A stretch of DNA of 64,000 nt from Paenibacillus silvae (GTDB lineage: Bacteria; Bacillota; Bacilli; Paenibacillales; Paenibacillaceae). The stretch lies in assembly GCF_014639235.1 (NCBI RefSeq), contig NZ_BMFU01000014.1, positions 52,804 through 116,803 on the forward strand, read 5' to 3'. Of the stretch, positions 1 through 8,146 are shown piece after piece. A program made the position numbers and the translations under genes. Position 1 is the first letter of the stretch; each line of letters starts with the position of its first letter. A model generated the notes under the pieces. The model did no database searches. It saw only the letters and a program-made list of their open reading frames with translations, and was not told the DNA's origin.

Positions 1-225
1 GCCGGGATTTTTTAATAGACAGGGAGTAAGAAGATATCCGGGTCGTTAAGGATTCTATAAATAGGACGTTATGGGGGTAATAGGAACTAAAATATTGAGC
101 CGTGAGTCTCTACGAAAATATACTTAATCACTATATAATCGAATCCCATAAGCTGGATGAGTAAAGCTTTATAACATGCCATTTTTCGTATAACAACGAA
201 GTACATATTCAGAACGAGGTATGAC

Positions 226-1428
226 ATGACAACGATTAAAGTAACCCCTGATCAGCTATTGTCGGTTTCCAAACAGTTTGCGGCAGCCCAAAGTCAGATT
301 GCCCAGATGAATCACATCCTGAAACAGCAGTTGTTCAAGATTGAAAGGCAGTGGAGTGGAAGCACCAAGGAACGGTTCTATGCAGATTTCGTAGCCGCGC
401 AGCGGGTTATGGAGAATTTCATTTCCCTCTCCCTATCGATTGCCAAAACGCTTGAAGGGCATGCTGAAAAATTCAGATTAGCGGATCAGCAGGCTGTTCA
501 GACTTATGATGCGAATTGTATGCCGCCTCCACCTAATGCATGCCAGGCCCCAGTTACTGATACGCGTAACTTCTTTCAAAAATCAGCGGACAGTTTGGCA
601 GAGCTGGGTACTGCTTTTATGCAGGCTGCAGATGATCGCTATCAAAAGCGCTATGACAGTGTGGGCGGATTTCTGGACTATTGGACGTTTGGCATTCCCA
701 GCGGACTGGTTGAAGGGTACATGGATCGGGCGAATAAAGCATTCGACTCACCGAATGATACAGCCAATTGGCTGACGTTTGGCATCCATGGTACAATCCG
801 TGAAGCGATATTCCCTACGAATGCCTGGTCCAGCGAGCACTGGGCCAATATGATGGGCATGGGAGGCATGATGGTCGGGGGCGGGATTACCGCCAAGATG
901 ATTAAACCGCATAATCTATTAACCTCATCAGGCGGCGGTACAAAGATTGGTGCGTTTAATAGTTCGACTGGGGTGGGTGACAAGCCGATTATTTCGCTAA
1001 ACAAAAATGCTGACCCATTTTATAATATTTATGGTTCAGGTAGTAAATCACATCCAGAAGAGTGGAATAAAATTATTAAGGATATAGAGAGTTTAGGAGG
1101 GAATATAAAGTTCAGAGAAGACGGTTCTATGGGATATTCACCTGGTTTGTCAAGAGGACAAGCAGGGGAAATTATTATAGATAATAATGCATCGTTAAGT
1201 GCGCTTCGCCATGAATACCAACACTTCTTGGATGATATGAAAATAGGATGGGGAGGTATGAGTACTCTTTATGATTTTAAGACTAGAGTAATATGGGAAT
1301 TAAGAGCCTACATGAAGGAGATAAGAGAAGCTGAGAAATTAGGATACAAAGACGTGGCTGAGCAACTGTGGGAAAATTACCGTGCTGAAAGAAAAAAAAT
1401 ATTAGATGATTTTGGCCCTCTGCCATAA
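226..1428 (+). CDS. WXG100/LXG-type polymorphic toxin with HExxH metallopeptidase-like C-terminus
   Basis: Residues 1-95 form a helical hairpin with a W-S-G turn at 43-45, as in WXG100/LXG proteins exported by the type VII (Ess/Yuk) system. A middle linker (about 110-225) contains a Gly/Met-rich stretch near 211-225 that may be a membrane or hinge segment. The C-terminal domain carries HEYQH at 329-333, a match to the HExxH zinc-metallopeptidase signature, and a downstream WELRAY segment could give a third metal ligand. Base composition turns AT-rich from about nucleotide 1010, where the toxin tip starts, as expected when tips are exchanged between toxins. The small gene 14 bases downstream is the likely immunity gene. 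The toxin architecture is seen; protease activity and type VII export are inferred. Confidence 0.75.
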   Translation: MTTIKVTPDQLLSVSKQFAAAQSQIAQMNHILKQQLFKIERQWSGSTKERFYADFVAAQRVMENFISLSLSIAKTLEGHAEKFRLADQQAVQTYDANCMPPPPNACQAPVTDTRNFFQKSADSLAELGTAFMQAADDRYQKRYDSVGGFLDYWTFGIPSGLVEGYMDRANKAFDSPNDTANWLTFGIHGTIREAIFPTNAWSSEHWANMMGMGGMMVGGGITAKMIKPHNLLTSSGGGTKIGAFNSSTGVGDKPIISLNKNADPFYNIYGSGSKSHPEEWNKIIKDIESLGGNIKFREDGSMGYSPGLSRGQAGEIIIDNNASLSALRHEYQHFLDDMKIGWGGMSTLYDFKTRVIWELRAYMKEIREAEKLGYKDVAEQLWENYRAERKKILDDFGPLP

Positions 1429-1442
1429 TATCAGGAGGAATT

Positions 1443-1796
1443 ATGCGGAAACTAAGTTTAATAAAAGACATTCAAGATAATAAATTATCAGAAGATCAAT
1501 TAATCGAATGTTTGGATATTGACCATAATTATGTACTGAGTAATGTCATTAGGAAGATAGTGGAGTTGAGAATATCTAACCAATTAGTAATCAAAAAATT
1601 AGTAAGAAGAGGAACGCTATTGGGCGATGAAAATAGTTTAATGGGCGTATATAAAATTGGTCATGTGGCATTAGCTGCATTATATCTATTAGATACTACA
1701 GAGTCTGTTGAAAGATATAATTTAGAAATTGTTAAGTTGAATGAATGGGACAAGGAATGTGTAGAGAAAATTAAACAAAGTGATTTTTTTCTTTAA
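1443..1796 (+). CDS. Putative immunity protein for the upstream toxin
   Basis: A 117-residue, mostly helical and charged protein with no signal peptide or membrane segment. It starts 14 bases after the toxin gene behind a good ribosome site (tcaggagga). It is AT-rich like the toxin tip and unlike the rest of the window. I do not recognise the family. Position, size and shared composition make a cognate cytoplasmic antitoxin the most likely role. It is followed by a terminator at 1937-1970. Confidence 0.55.
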   Translation: MRKLSLIKDIQDNKLSEDQLIECLDIDHNYVLSNVIRKIVELRISNQLVIKKLVRRGTLLGDENSLMGVYKIGHVALAALYLLDTTESVERYNLEIVKLNEWDKECVEKIKQSDFFL

Positions 1797-2188
1797 GCAA
1801 GTAGTTTTTCGTTTACTCCAATAAAAAGATAGATCCGTAAAACAGGTGATTTGCTACGAAATCCTTATAATCTTCAGGAGTTACCAAACTAAAAATACGC
1901 TATTAAACCCGCTCAAAACATAACATTAAAATAACGAAAACCTCCAACTACCACGTTGGAGGTTTTCTTTTCTTAAAATCCCCCAGAGTGCCTCGTTTCA
2001 CAAGCCTTTTTAAAGGGCCTGATATCAAGCTAACACAGCAGTGATAGCGTTTTTATATAAAACCAATATTTTCTTGCCTATTTCGACATATTCGTATACT
2101 ATTTTCCCATACTTAGTGCTTCAATCAGTTGCTTTTTGGGTAGAGCCTAGTCAAAAAGGCTTGGTTCACGGGGAGGAAGAGGGAGCGG
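1797..2188. other. Intergenic gap with one terminator
   Basis: No supported gene. Apart from the terminator at 1937-1970 I see only the upstream region of the chemoreceptor gene, with no clear operator. Confidence 0.5.
1937..1970 (+). terminator. Rho-independent terminator of the toxin/immunity pair
   Basis: Near-perfect inverted repeat AAAACCTCCAAC / GTTGGAGGTTTT with a short loop, followed by a T-rich run. Confidence 0.85.
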
Positions 2189-3943
2189 ATGATCGGTTTT
2201 TTCAGGAAACGTTTGGTTGTACGTATTGCGGCTATTGTCACACTGGTCATTATGATTATTGCAGCCGGAAGTATGCTGGTGCAGGTCGCTAATGTGAAGC
2301 TTGCTGCACAAGGAGCTATTTCAAGCTACAATATCCAGATTGCCCAAAGTTATGTGAAGCAGCTGGATGCAGCATCATATCTGGAGTTTGCCAAGGACCC
2401 CGAAGAAAATGAGGAATACCTTCGCATTCGGGATGAATTGGATGATTTCCGTGTGCGGATTGGTGCAATGTATGTGTATTTCGTCAAAATTGACGACAAG
2501 GGCACGCCCCTCATGATGGTGGATGGCATGAAGGATGCTGACAAAGCTTCAGCGATCAATGAGGTGACAGATATCCCGGCAGATGCTGTACAGAAGCTGC
2601 AGCAAGGAGAAACAGCAAGTTCACCCATCATAAATAATGCTGAGTACGGTGACTATATTTCCTCCTATGCTCCGATTCTGGATAAGAACGGTGCCCCAGC
2701 AGGAGTCATTGGCATCGATACAGGCATATCTGTTATCGGAGGTATTGAGTCTGAGATTTTAAAATCAAGCCTTCCATTTTACGTTATATTGCTGCTCGCC
2801 ACACTTGCGGGCATCGCTGTAGTCATGTGGTTTATTGTTAGAGGATTGCGCCCTCTGCATCCACTCAAGTCAAGTGTGGAAAAGATGGCGCAGGGCGAGC
2901 TTGCTGAAGCTAATCGTATTCTGACAGCATATCGTTTGCGAAGCAAGGACGAGATCGGAACAACTTATCAAGCGATGATACATATGTCTGGGAATTTGAA
3001 CAAAATTGTAAGTGATATGGTGGGAGGAGTCGCTACGACGACAGAATTGTTATCCGATTCCGCCAAAGAATTCAACCGAAGCACTGAAGCTATGCTAACG
3101 ATGAGCCGAACGGTAGATCTTGCTGTTGAGGAGATCAGACAAGGCGCGCATACCCAGAAGCAGAGTGCAAGTGACAGTGCACATGCGATGGAAGAGATTG
3201 CAAAAGGGATTAACGATATTTCGGAATCCTCCAATGTGGTGTCTGATGCAGCAACATCGGCACTGGCTACGGCTGAATCCGGACAACAGCGTATGACGGT
3301 GATGAAAAGACAGATGGAAAACATCTCCGAAGTGTCTGGAGAGGTAGCCGCCATGGTGCAGGTACTGAACAACTATTCCACTGAAATCGGTGGTGCGCTG
3401 CATACGGTCCGGGATTTTGCGAGTCAGACCAAGCTGCTTGCACTGAACGCATCGATCGAAGCTGCCCATGCAGGTGAGCATGGGAAAGGTTTTGCCGTAG
3501 TGGCAGAAGAAGTGAGGAAGCTTGCTGAGGCCTCCAGTTCCTCCATGGAACGAATCTCCGATCTGCTGCTTCGTATTGAACAGGAATCACAGCAGATTGG
3601 CTCCCGCATGGGGGTTACTGCTCAGGAGATCGGCCAGGGTGTCATCTTTACAACTGAAGCGGAGCAGGCATTCTCGCAAGTGGTGGATGCATTCCAACTC
3701 GTCACCCAGCGTATTCAGGAGGTTTCTGCGGCGGCAGAGGAGATTACAGCCGGTTCAGAGGAGGCGGCCGCTTCGGTCAACACAATCTCACAGATTTCGG
3801 CAGGTATGTCGGACCATTCAGATGAAATTTATCGTTTGATGCAGGAGCAATCTGCAATGTTCCGTGAGGTAGCGGATACATCTACAATGCTTGAGCAACA
3901 AACCAATGAGATGAGTGAAGCTGTACAGAAAGTAAAGGTATAG
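2189..3943 (+). CDS. Methyl-accepting chemotaxis protein
   Basis: A transmembrane chemoreceptor of 584 residues. Membrane segment 1 is near residues 10-32, followed by an extracellular Cache-like sensor (about 33-195), membrane segment 2 (about 196-218), a HAMP linker and a long coiled-coil signalling domain. The highly conserved hairpin tip is present (LLALNASIEAAHAGEHGKGF followed by AVVAEEVRKLAE), which contacts CheA/CheW. The start at 2189 has a GGGAGGAAGAGGGAG ribosome site. It is transcribed alone with its own terminator. The ligand cannot be told from sequence; Cache sensors usually bind small organic molecules. Confidence 0.93.
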   Translation: MIGFFRKRLVVRIAAIVTLVIMIIAAGSMLVQVANVKLAAQGAISSYNIQIAQSYVKQLDAASYLEFAKDPEENEEYLRIRDELDDFRVRIGAMYVYFVKIDDKGTPLMMVDGMKDADKASAINEVTDIPADAVQKLQQGETASSPIINNAEYGDYISSYAPILDKNGAPAGVIGIDTGISVIGGIESEILKSSLPFYVILLLATLAGIAVVMWFIVRGLRPLHPLKSSVEKMAQGELAEANRILTAYRLRSKDEIGTTYQAMIHMSGNLNKIVSDMVGGVATTTELLSDSAKEFNRSTEAMLTMSRTVDLAVEEIRQGAHTQKQSASDSAHAMEEIAKGINDISESSNVVSDAATSALATAESGQQRMTVMKRQMENISEVSGEVAAMVQVLNNYSTEIGGALHTVRDFASQTKLLALNASIEAAHAGEHGKGFAVVAEEVRKLAEASSSSMERISDLLLRIEQESQQIGSRMGVTAQEIGQGVIFTTEAEQAFSQVVDAFQLVTQRIQEVSAAAEEITAGSEEAAASVNTISQISAGMSDHSDEIYRLMQEQSAMFREVADTSTMLEQQTNEMSEAVQKVKV

Positions 3944-4045
3944 GCAACTGGGGTAACTGCTATAACTGTAAGCACCGTAACGCACACAACAGAAGCGTAA
4001 AAGTGTAAAATAGTGGAACGAAGCAAGACAAACAGCAAACCATCA

Positions 4046-4086
4046 AAAAGTGCTCTGCCCTGGCGGCAGAGCCTTTTCCTTTTTGC
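4046..4086 (+). terminator. Terminator after chemoreceptor gene
   Basis: Stem gctctgcc / ggcagagc with a short loop followed by ttttccttttt. Confidence 0.8.
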
Positions 4087-4142
4087 ACTTCTAAAGCTTG
4101 AAACGCCTTTAGCTCCTGAACGGCATCGTATCTTGCACTTTG

Positions 4143-5048
4143 TTACAGATGGCCCAGTTCAATAGCCTGCCTGAAACGACGAGCAAATTGCTCTGCCGCG
4201 GCGGCGGCTTCTCGTGATTCTGTTTGCACAAAGCCTATCTGCATTTTAGGCTGCTGAATTTCGGTGATTTCAACCATTTTGAGCAGACCTTCTTTCCAGA
4301 GTGGATTCTGATGAAAAGAAAAGTCGTGGCCGATCGTAGCAGCAATATTGTTCTTCAATACCGTACTGATGGCTTCAGAATTATTGGTTTTGAACAGAAT
4401 GGAAAGAGGCCCATACTCATAGGTGAACTCCTGCAGAAAATCTTCAATGAAGCCGTCCCGGTACAATGCCAGTTTATGCTCTTTTAATTGGTCAGGAGTG
4501 ACACGTGTATACTTTGCCAATTCGGACAGTTGATGGGTGCATACCACCAGCTTGCTGGAATACATCGGCGTAAAGTGCAGACCATCCATTTCACGAAGCT
4601 GTTTGGCGTAGATGGCAATAAAGCCGAGATGTGTTTTATTTGTACGAATATCCTCGATAATATCCATCGAGCCTTTCTCTTCTATAGAGAGCCTTAGCTG
4701 CGGGTGATCCCGCTTCATATCGGCAGCTGATTGTACCAGATAAGGCATCACACTTGGAAAAGTAGCGACGTGAAGATCGCCGGTGAGTGTAGAGGTAGAG
4801 GCATTTAAAGACTTCAGTTCATCGATTCGCTGTAAAATGTCGAGTGCTTTGGCAATAAATTGTTTACCTTCAGATGTGGGATGTGTGCCTTGTCTGGATC
4901 GTTCAAACAGAACCAGGCCCAGCTCTTTTTCCAGACGATGTATCGATTGACTGATCGCAGACTGGGTAACATGGAGATGCTCTGATGCTGCGGAGAAGGA
5001 TTGGGTTTTGGCGATTTCAACGACGTATTCGAGCTGTTCCAGATTCAT
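4143..5048 (-). CDS. LysR-family transcriptional regulator
   Basis: An N-terminal winged helix-turn-helix (MNLEQLEYVVEIAKTQSFSA onward) typical of LysR proteins is followed by a periplasmic-binding-protein-like effector domain; total 301 residues. I chose the ATG at 5048 and not the upstream one because AGGAGGCAAT lies just before it and the family begins exactly there. The gene is divergent from the butanediol dehydrogenase gene across a 140-bp gap, the usual arrangement for a LysR activator and its target. The effector is unknown. Confidence 0.9.
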   Translation of the reverse strand: MNLEQLEYVVEIAKTQSFSAASEHLHVTQSAISQSIHRLEKELGLVLFERSRQGTHPTSEGKQFIAKALDILQRIDELKSLNASTSTLTGDLHVATFPSVMPYLVQSAADMKRDHPQLRLSIEEKGSMDIIEDIRTNKTHLGFIAIYAKQLREMDGLHFTPMYSSKLVVCTHQLSELAKYTRVTPDQLKEHKLALYRDGFIEDFLQEFTYEYGPLSILFKTNNSEAISTVLKNNIAATIGHDFSFHQNPLWKEGLLKMVEITEIQQPKMQIGFVQTESREAAAAAEQFARRFRQAIELGHL

Positions 5049-5188
5049 GGATTGCCTCCTGATATACATTAGTTCAAGTAATGTTAACATAAGTATCTAT
5101 AAATATGAATAATGGGTGAACAGCGATATAATATATAGACAAGCAGGATATTCTTTAATTATCAACTTAGAAAAGGGGATGAACAGGG

Positions 5189-6235
5189 ATGAAAGCAGCA
5201 GTATGGTATGGTCACAAGGATGTTCGTGTGGAAGAGCGCGAGGTACCGGTTGCTCAGGCCGGTCAGGTTCAGATTAAAGTTGAATACGCCGGAATTTGCG
5301 GCAGTGACTTGCACGCCTATCATCACGGCGTAGGAATTCAAGAGGGTGAGAATCATCCGCTGTCAGGCCAAAAAGCGCCATTAACGCTAGGCCATGAATT
5401 TGCAGGTACAGTTAGCGCTCTCGGTGATAATGTAAGCGGTATCAAAATAGGGGATCGTGTAGTCGTAGAACCGTTATACCATTGCGGAACCTGTGAATAT
5501 TGCATCCATGGCAAATATAATCAGTGTACACAATTCGGATTCGTAGGGCTGAACGGGGATGGTGGTTTTGCCGAATATGTTGTGGTTGAAGCCTATATGG
5601 TGCATCCGATTCCAGATAACGTATCCTTTGAGGAAGGAGCACTTGTGGAGCCGACGGCAGTAGCGTTTCATGCGGTTCGCCATAGCAAGCTGAAAGTGGG
5701 CAACAAGGTTGCAGTATATGGAGCCGGCCCCATTGGTTTGTTAACGATTTTGTCAGCCAAAGCTGCGGGTGCTTCTGAAGTGTACGCTGTCGACGTATTT
5801 GAAGATCGTTTGGCGCTGGCGGCCAAACTGGGTGCTATCCCCGTAAACAGCAGTAAAGTAGATGCAACAGAGGTCATTACACAGCAATCAGGCGGTATTG
5901 ATGTTGCATACGAAGCTGCTGGTGTGCAGCCAACGATGGACAGTGCTGTTTCCGTCATCAAAAAAGGCGGGGAAGTGGTGGTCATTGCGGCTATTCCGAA
6001 CCCGCTTCAGGTGAACTTCTTCCATATGCTGGTGAAAGAGGCGAATCTGACTGCAACTCTGGCTTATCGCCATATCTTCCCTGAAGTGATCTCTCTGATT
6101 GCGGAGGGAGCACTGGACGTGAAGCAGATTGTGACCAAAAAAATTAAACTGAAGGATGTCGTCCAGGATGGACTTGAACTGTTGATGAGCGACAAGAGCC
6201 ATGCAAAGATTTTAATCGAGATTGCTGAAAAATAA
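5189..6235 (+). CDS. bdhA: (R,R)-butanediol dehydrogenase, zinc-dependent
   Basis: A medium-chain zinc alcohol dehydrogenase of 348 residues. The catalytic zinc ligands Cys37 and His69-Glu70 (GHEFAG) are visible, as is a structural zinc loop with the Cys series CGTCEYC...C, and the Rossmann glycine motif in VYGAGPIGLL. The sequence HAYHHG after the CGSDLH motif and the FGFVGLNGDGGFAEY segment are characteristic of 2,3-butanediol dehydrogenases, which interconvert acetoin and 2,3-butanediol with NAD(H). The ribosome site is AAAAGGGGATG. Probable regulator: the divergent LysR gene. A related sorbitol or threonine dehydrogenase is a less likely alternative. Confidence 0.85.
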   Translation: MKAAVWYGHKDVRVEEREVPVAQAGQVQIKVEYAGICGSDLHAYHHGVGIQEGENHPLSGQKAPLTLGHEFAGTVSALGDNVSGIKIGDRVVVEPLYHCGTCEYCIHGKYNQCTQFGFVGLNGDGGFAEYVVVEAYMVHPIPDNVSFEEGALVEPTAVAFHAVRHSKLKVGNKVAVYGAGPIGLLTILSAKAAGASEVYAVDVFEDRLALAAKLGAIPVNSSKVDATEVITQQSGGIDVAYEAAGVQPTMDSAVSVIKKGGEVVVIAAIPNPLQVNFFHMLVKEANLTATLAYRHIFPEVISLIAEGALDVKQIVTKKIKLKDVVQDGLELLMSDKSHAKILIEIAEK

Positions 6236-6299
6236 GTCGAAAGAAAGAAAGAAAGTTAACCGAGTTCTGCTCGGGTACTCAACATTTTTGAATTAACAA

Positions 6300-6356
6300 A
6301 GGGCTGCTCCTATGTCATCAGGTCAGATGACATGAAGGGAGCAGCCCTTTGTTTGC
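6300..6356 (+). terminator. Strong terminator after bdhA
   Basis: A long stem GGGCTGCTCC...GGGAGCAGCCC with an inner ATGTCATC/GATGACAT stem, followed by tttg. Confidence 0.85.
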
Positions 6357-6477
6357 ACTTTCGCAGCATTTCCGTAACTGCGCTGCTTCGCCTGATAAGG
6401 CTGTCTGTCAAACAAGAGAGCAATATGTGCTATATGTCGTAAATGAGCAAGTGAGCCATCCATCAGTAAGCTATCCA

Positions 6478-6996
6478 TCATCCCTGGAAGTCATACCGAT
6501 AACAGATCGCATTACCCTCACTGCTGACAGAGCTGAAATCCTTGTCCTCCACAAAGCCGAAACGTTCATACAGCCGGATCGCGTTCAGCATCTGGCCTCC
6601 GGTATAGAGGTACACTGTCGTTTTGCCCATTTCTTTTGCTGAGTCGATACAACGCTGGAGTAGCTTGCGCGCAATGCCGTGTCCCCTCCAGGCGGGAGCA
6701 ACGCCCAGCAGTCTGATAAATGGATAATCAATCGGCAGTTCGAAGTTGGGATAGGCCTTATGTGCGGTCTCATACAACTGAACGGTGCCAACAATCTGTT
6801 CGTCGATCTTGGCGATCCATAGCTCGGTCAGGTACGGATTGTCCACCGATTCCCGGATATCTTTTACATAGGCCTCCCATCGTTCTGATTGTTCAAATGT
6901 ACTCTGATACTCGGCATAACTGGCAGCCAGAATATCGACAATATCGTCGTGGTCAGCTTGAGTTGCCGGAACAATGGTAATGGCAGCCGTCGTCAT
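6478..6996 (-). CDS. GNAT-family N-acetyltransferase
   Basis: A 172-residue GCN5-related acetyltransferase. The acetyl-CoA binding motif is visible as RLLGVAPAWRGHGIARKLLQ (R/Q-x-x-G-x-G/A type), followed by the motif-B segment YLYTGGQMLNAIRLYERFGF. The start has an AAAAGGAGAAATTA ribosome site. Substrate unknown; the protein is soluble and stands alone between convergent bdhA and the AraC gene. Confidence 0.88.
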   Translation of the reverse strand: MTTAAITIVPATQADHDDIVDILAASYAEYQSTFEQSERWEAYVKDIRESVDNPYLTELWIAKIDEQIVGTVQLYETAHKAYPNFELPIDYPFIRLLGVAPAWRGHGIARKLLQRCIDSAKEMGKTTVYLYTGGQMLNAIRLYERFGFVEDKDFSSVSSEGNAICYRYDFQG

Positions 6997-7172
6997 GATT
7001 AATTTCTCCTTTTCTTATAAGCTAAGTAGGAAATTCTTATTTGTTTTGCATTATATCACAGCAGAATCGGATTAATATATTGGAATTTTGAATAAGGGAT
7101 TTCAATATTTCTATAGGCTCCTATCATCAAGCACAACGGAAGACACAAGCTGTGAGTATCCTTTCTTGCTGC

Positions 7173-7940
7173 TTATAAGCGGTTCAACTGTGTGCTGTAC
7201 AGATGGTTGCGATATTCGGTTGGCGTGTTTCCCTCATGCTGCTTGAAGGTGCGCAGAAATAACTTGTAGTCATTGAAGCCGCACTGGGCAGCAATCTCTT
7301 TTACACTGGCATTGGTATTCAGCAGCAGCCGTTTCGCCCGGCGCATCCGCTCTGTGAGAATGTACGCTTTGAGCCCAACCCCTTTTTCACGCTTCACCAT
7401 TTTGGAGATGTAATCCTTATTGAAATTAAACTGCTCTGCAATCTGATTTACTGTCATATTCGTATGCAGATGGATATCGACCCATTTGCAGATATGATCC
7501 ACGACAGCACTGTGAGGACGATAGTCCGTTTGCAGATTGCGCTCCAGCTCCTTCAGGAGCAGCAGAGCGGCGGCATCTGCCTCTTCGGGTGAGAAGGAGC
7601 ATACATGCAGCAGCTGCTTGAACAGCTGATTGGCCATCGAAGGCACCTGAATGCTTGAATGGGTTGGAAAACTGCTGAAAACGTCCCCTGCTGCGCCGTA
7701 ATGTATCCAATAAAAGCTGACAGGAGCATCGCTAACCCGATATCCATAATGTGTACGGCCCGCCTTCAGAAACAGCAGATCATGAGCACGCACAACGTAT
7801 TTTTCCTCATCCTCCGCAATGTACATCTCACCTTCCAGCATTAAAATAATTTCGTGAACCGGCATGCTGCGCCGCATGTGGCTCCAGTTGCCCTCTGATA
7901 TAAATTTCCCGCACAGGTAGTGCTCCACTGGCTTTGACAT
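7173..7940 (-). CDS. AraC-family transcriptional regulator
   Basis: 255 residues: an N-terminal cupin-like sensor (about 1-130, RAHDLLFLKAGRTHYGYRVS) followed by two AraC helix-turn-helix motifs at the C-terminus (NQIAEQFNFNKDYISKMVKR and ASVKEIAAQCGFNDYKLFLRTF, the latter 22 residues, here split for length). Ribosome site AAAAGGTGG. It is divergent from the glycoside hydrolase gene that starts about 200 bp away. By position it probably senses an arabinose-containing sugar and activates that gene. Confidence 0.88.
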   Translation of the reverse strand: MSKPVEHYLCGKFISEGNWSHMRRSMPVHEIILMLEGEMYIAEDEEKYVVRAHDLLFLKAGRTHYGYRVSDAPVSFYWIHYGAAGDVFSSFPTHSSIQVPSMANQLFKQLLHVCSFSPEEADAAALLLLKELERNLQTDYRPHSAVVDHICKWVDIHLHTNMTVNQIAEQFNFNKDYISKMVKREKGVGLKAYILTERMRRAKRLLLNTNASVKEIAAQCGFNDYKLFLRTFKQHEGNTPTEYRNHLYSTQLNRL

Positions 7941-8146
7941 AGGACGGATTTATCCACCTTTTCTTGGATTCTGGGTCTGATGTAATTGTAGTTTATTTGA
8001 TAATATGAGGACATTCAAGGGCGGAGGCTGAATCGTGAGGATAAGATTGACTGGAAGGAATCACGGATTTTACCCTTTGTTTGCAGACAGAGCACCTGAT
8101 CTTATCATTTCAAAAAAATAATACATATCTCAAAGGAGCGAGCCGC

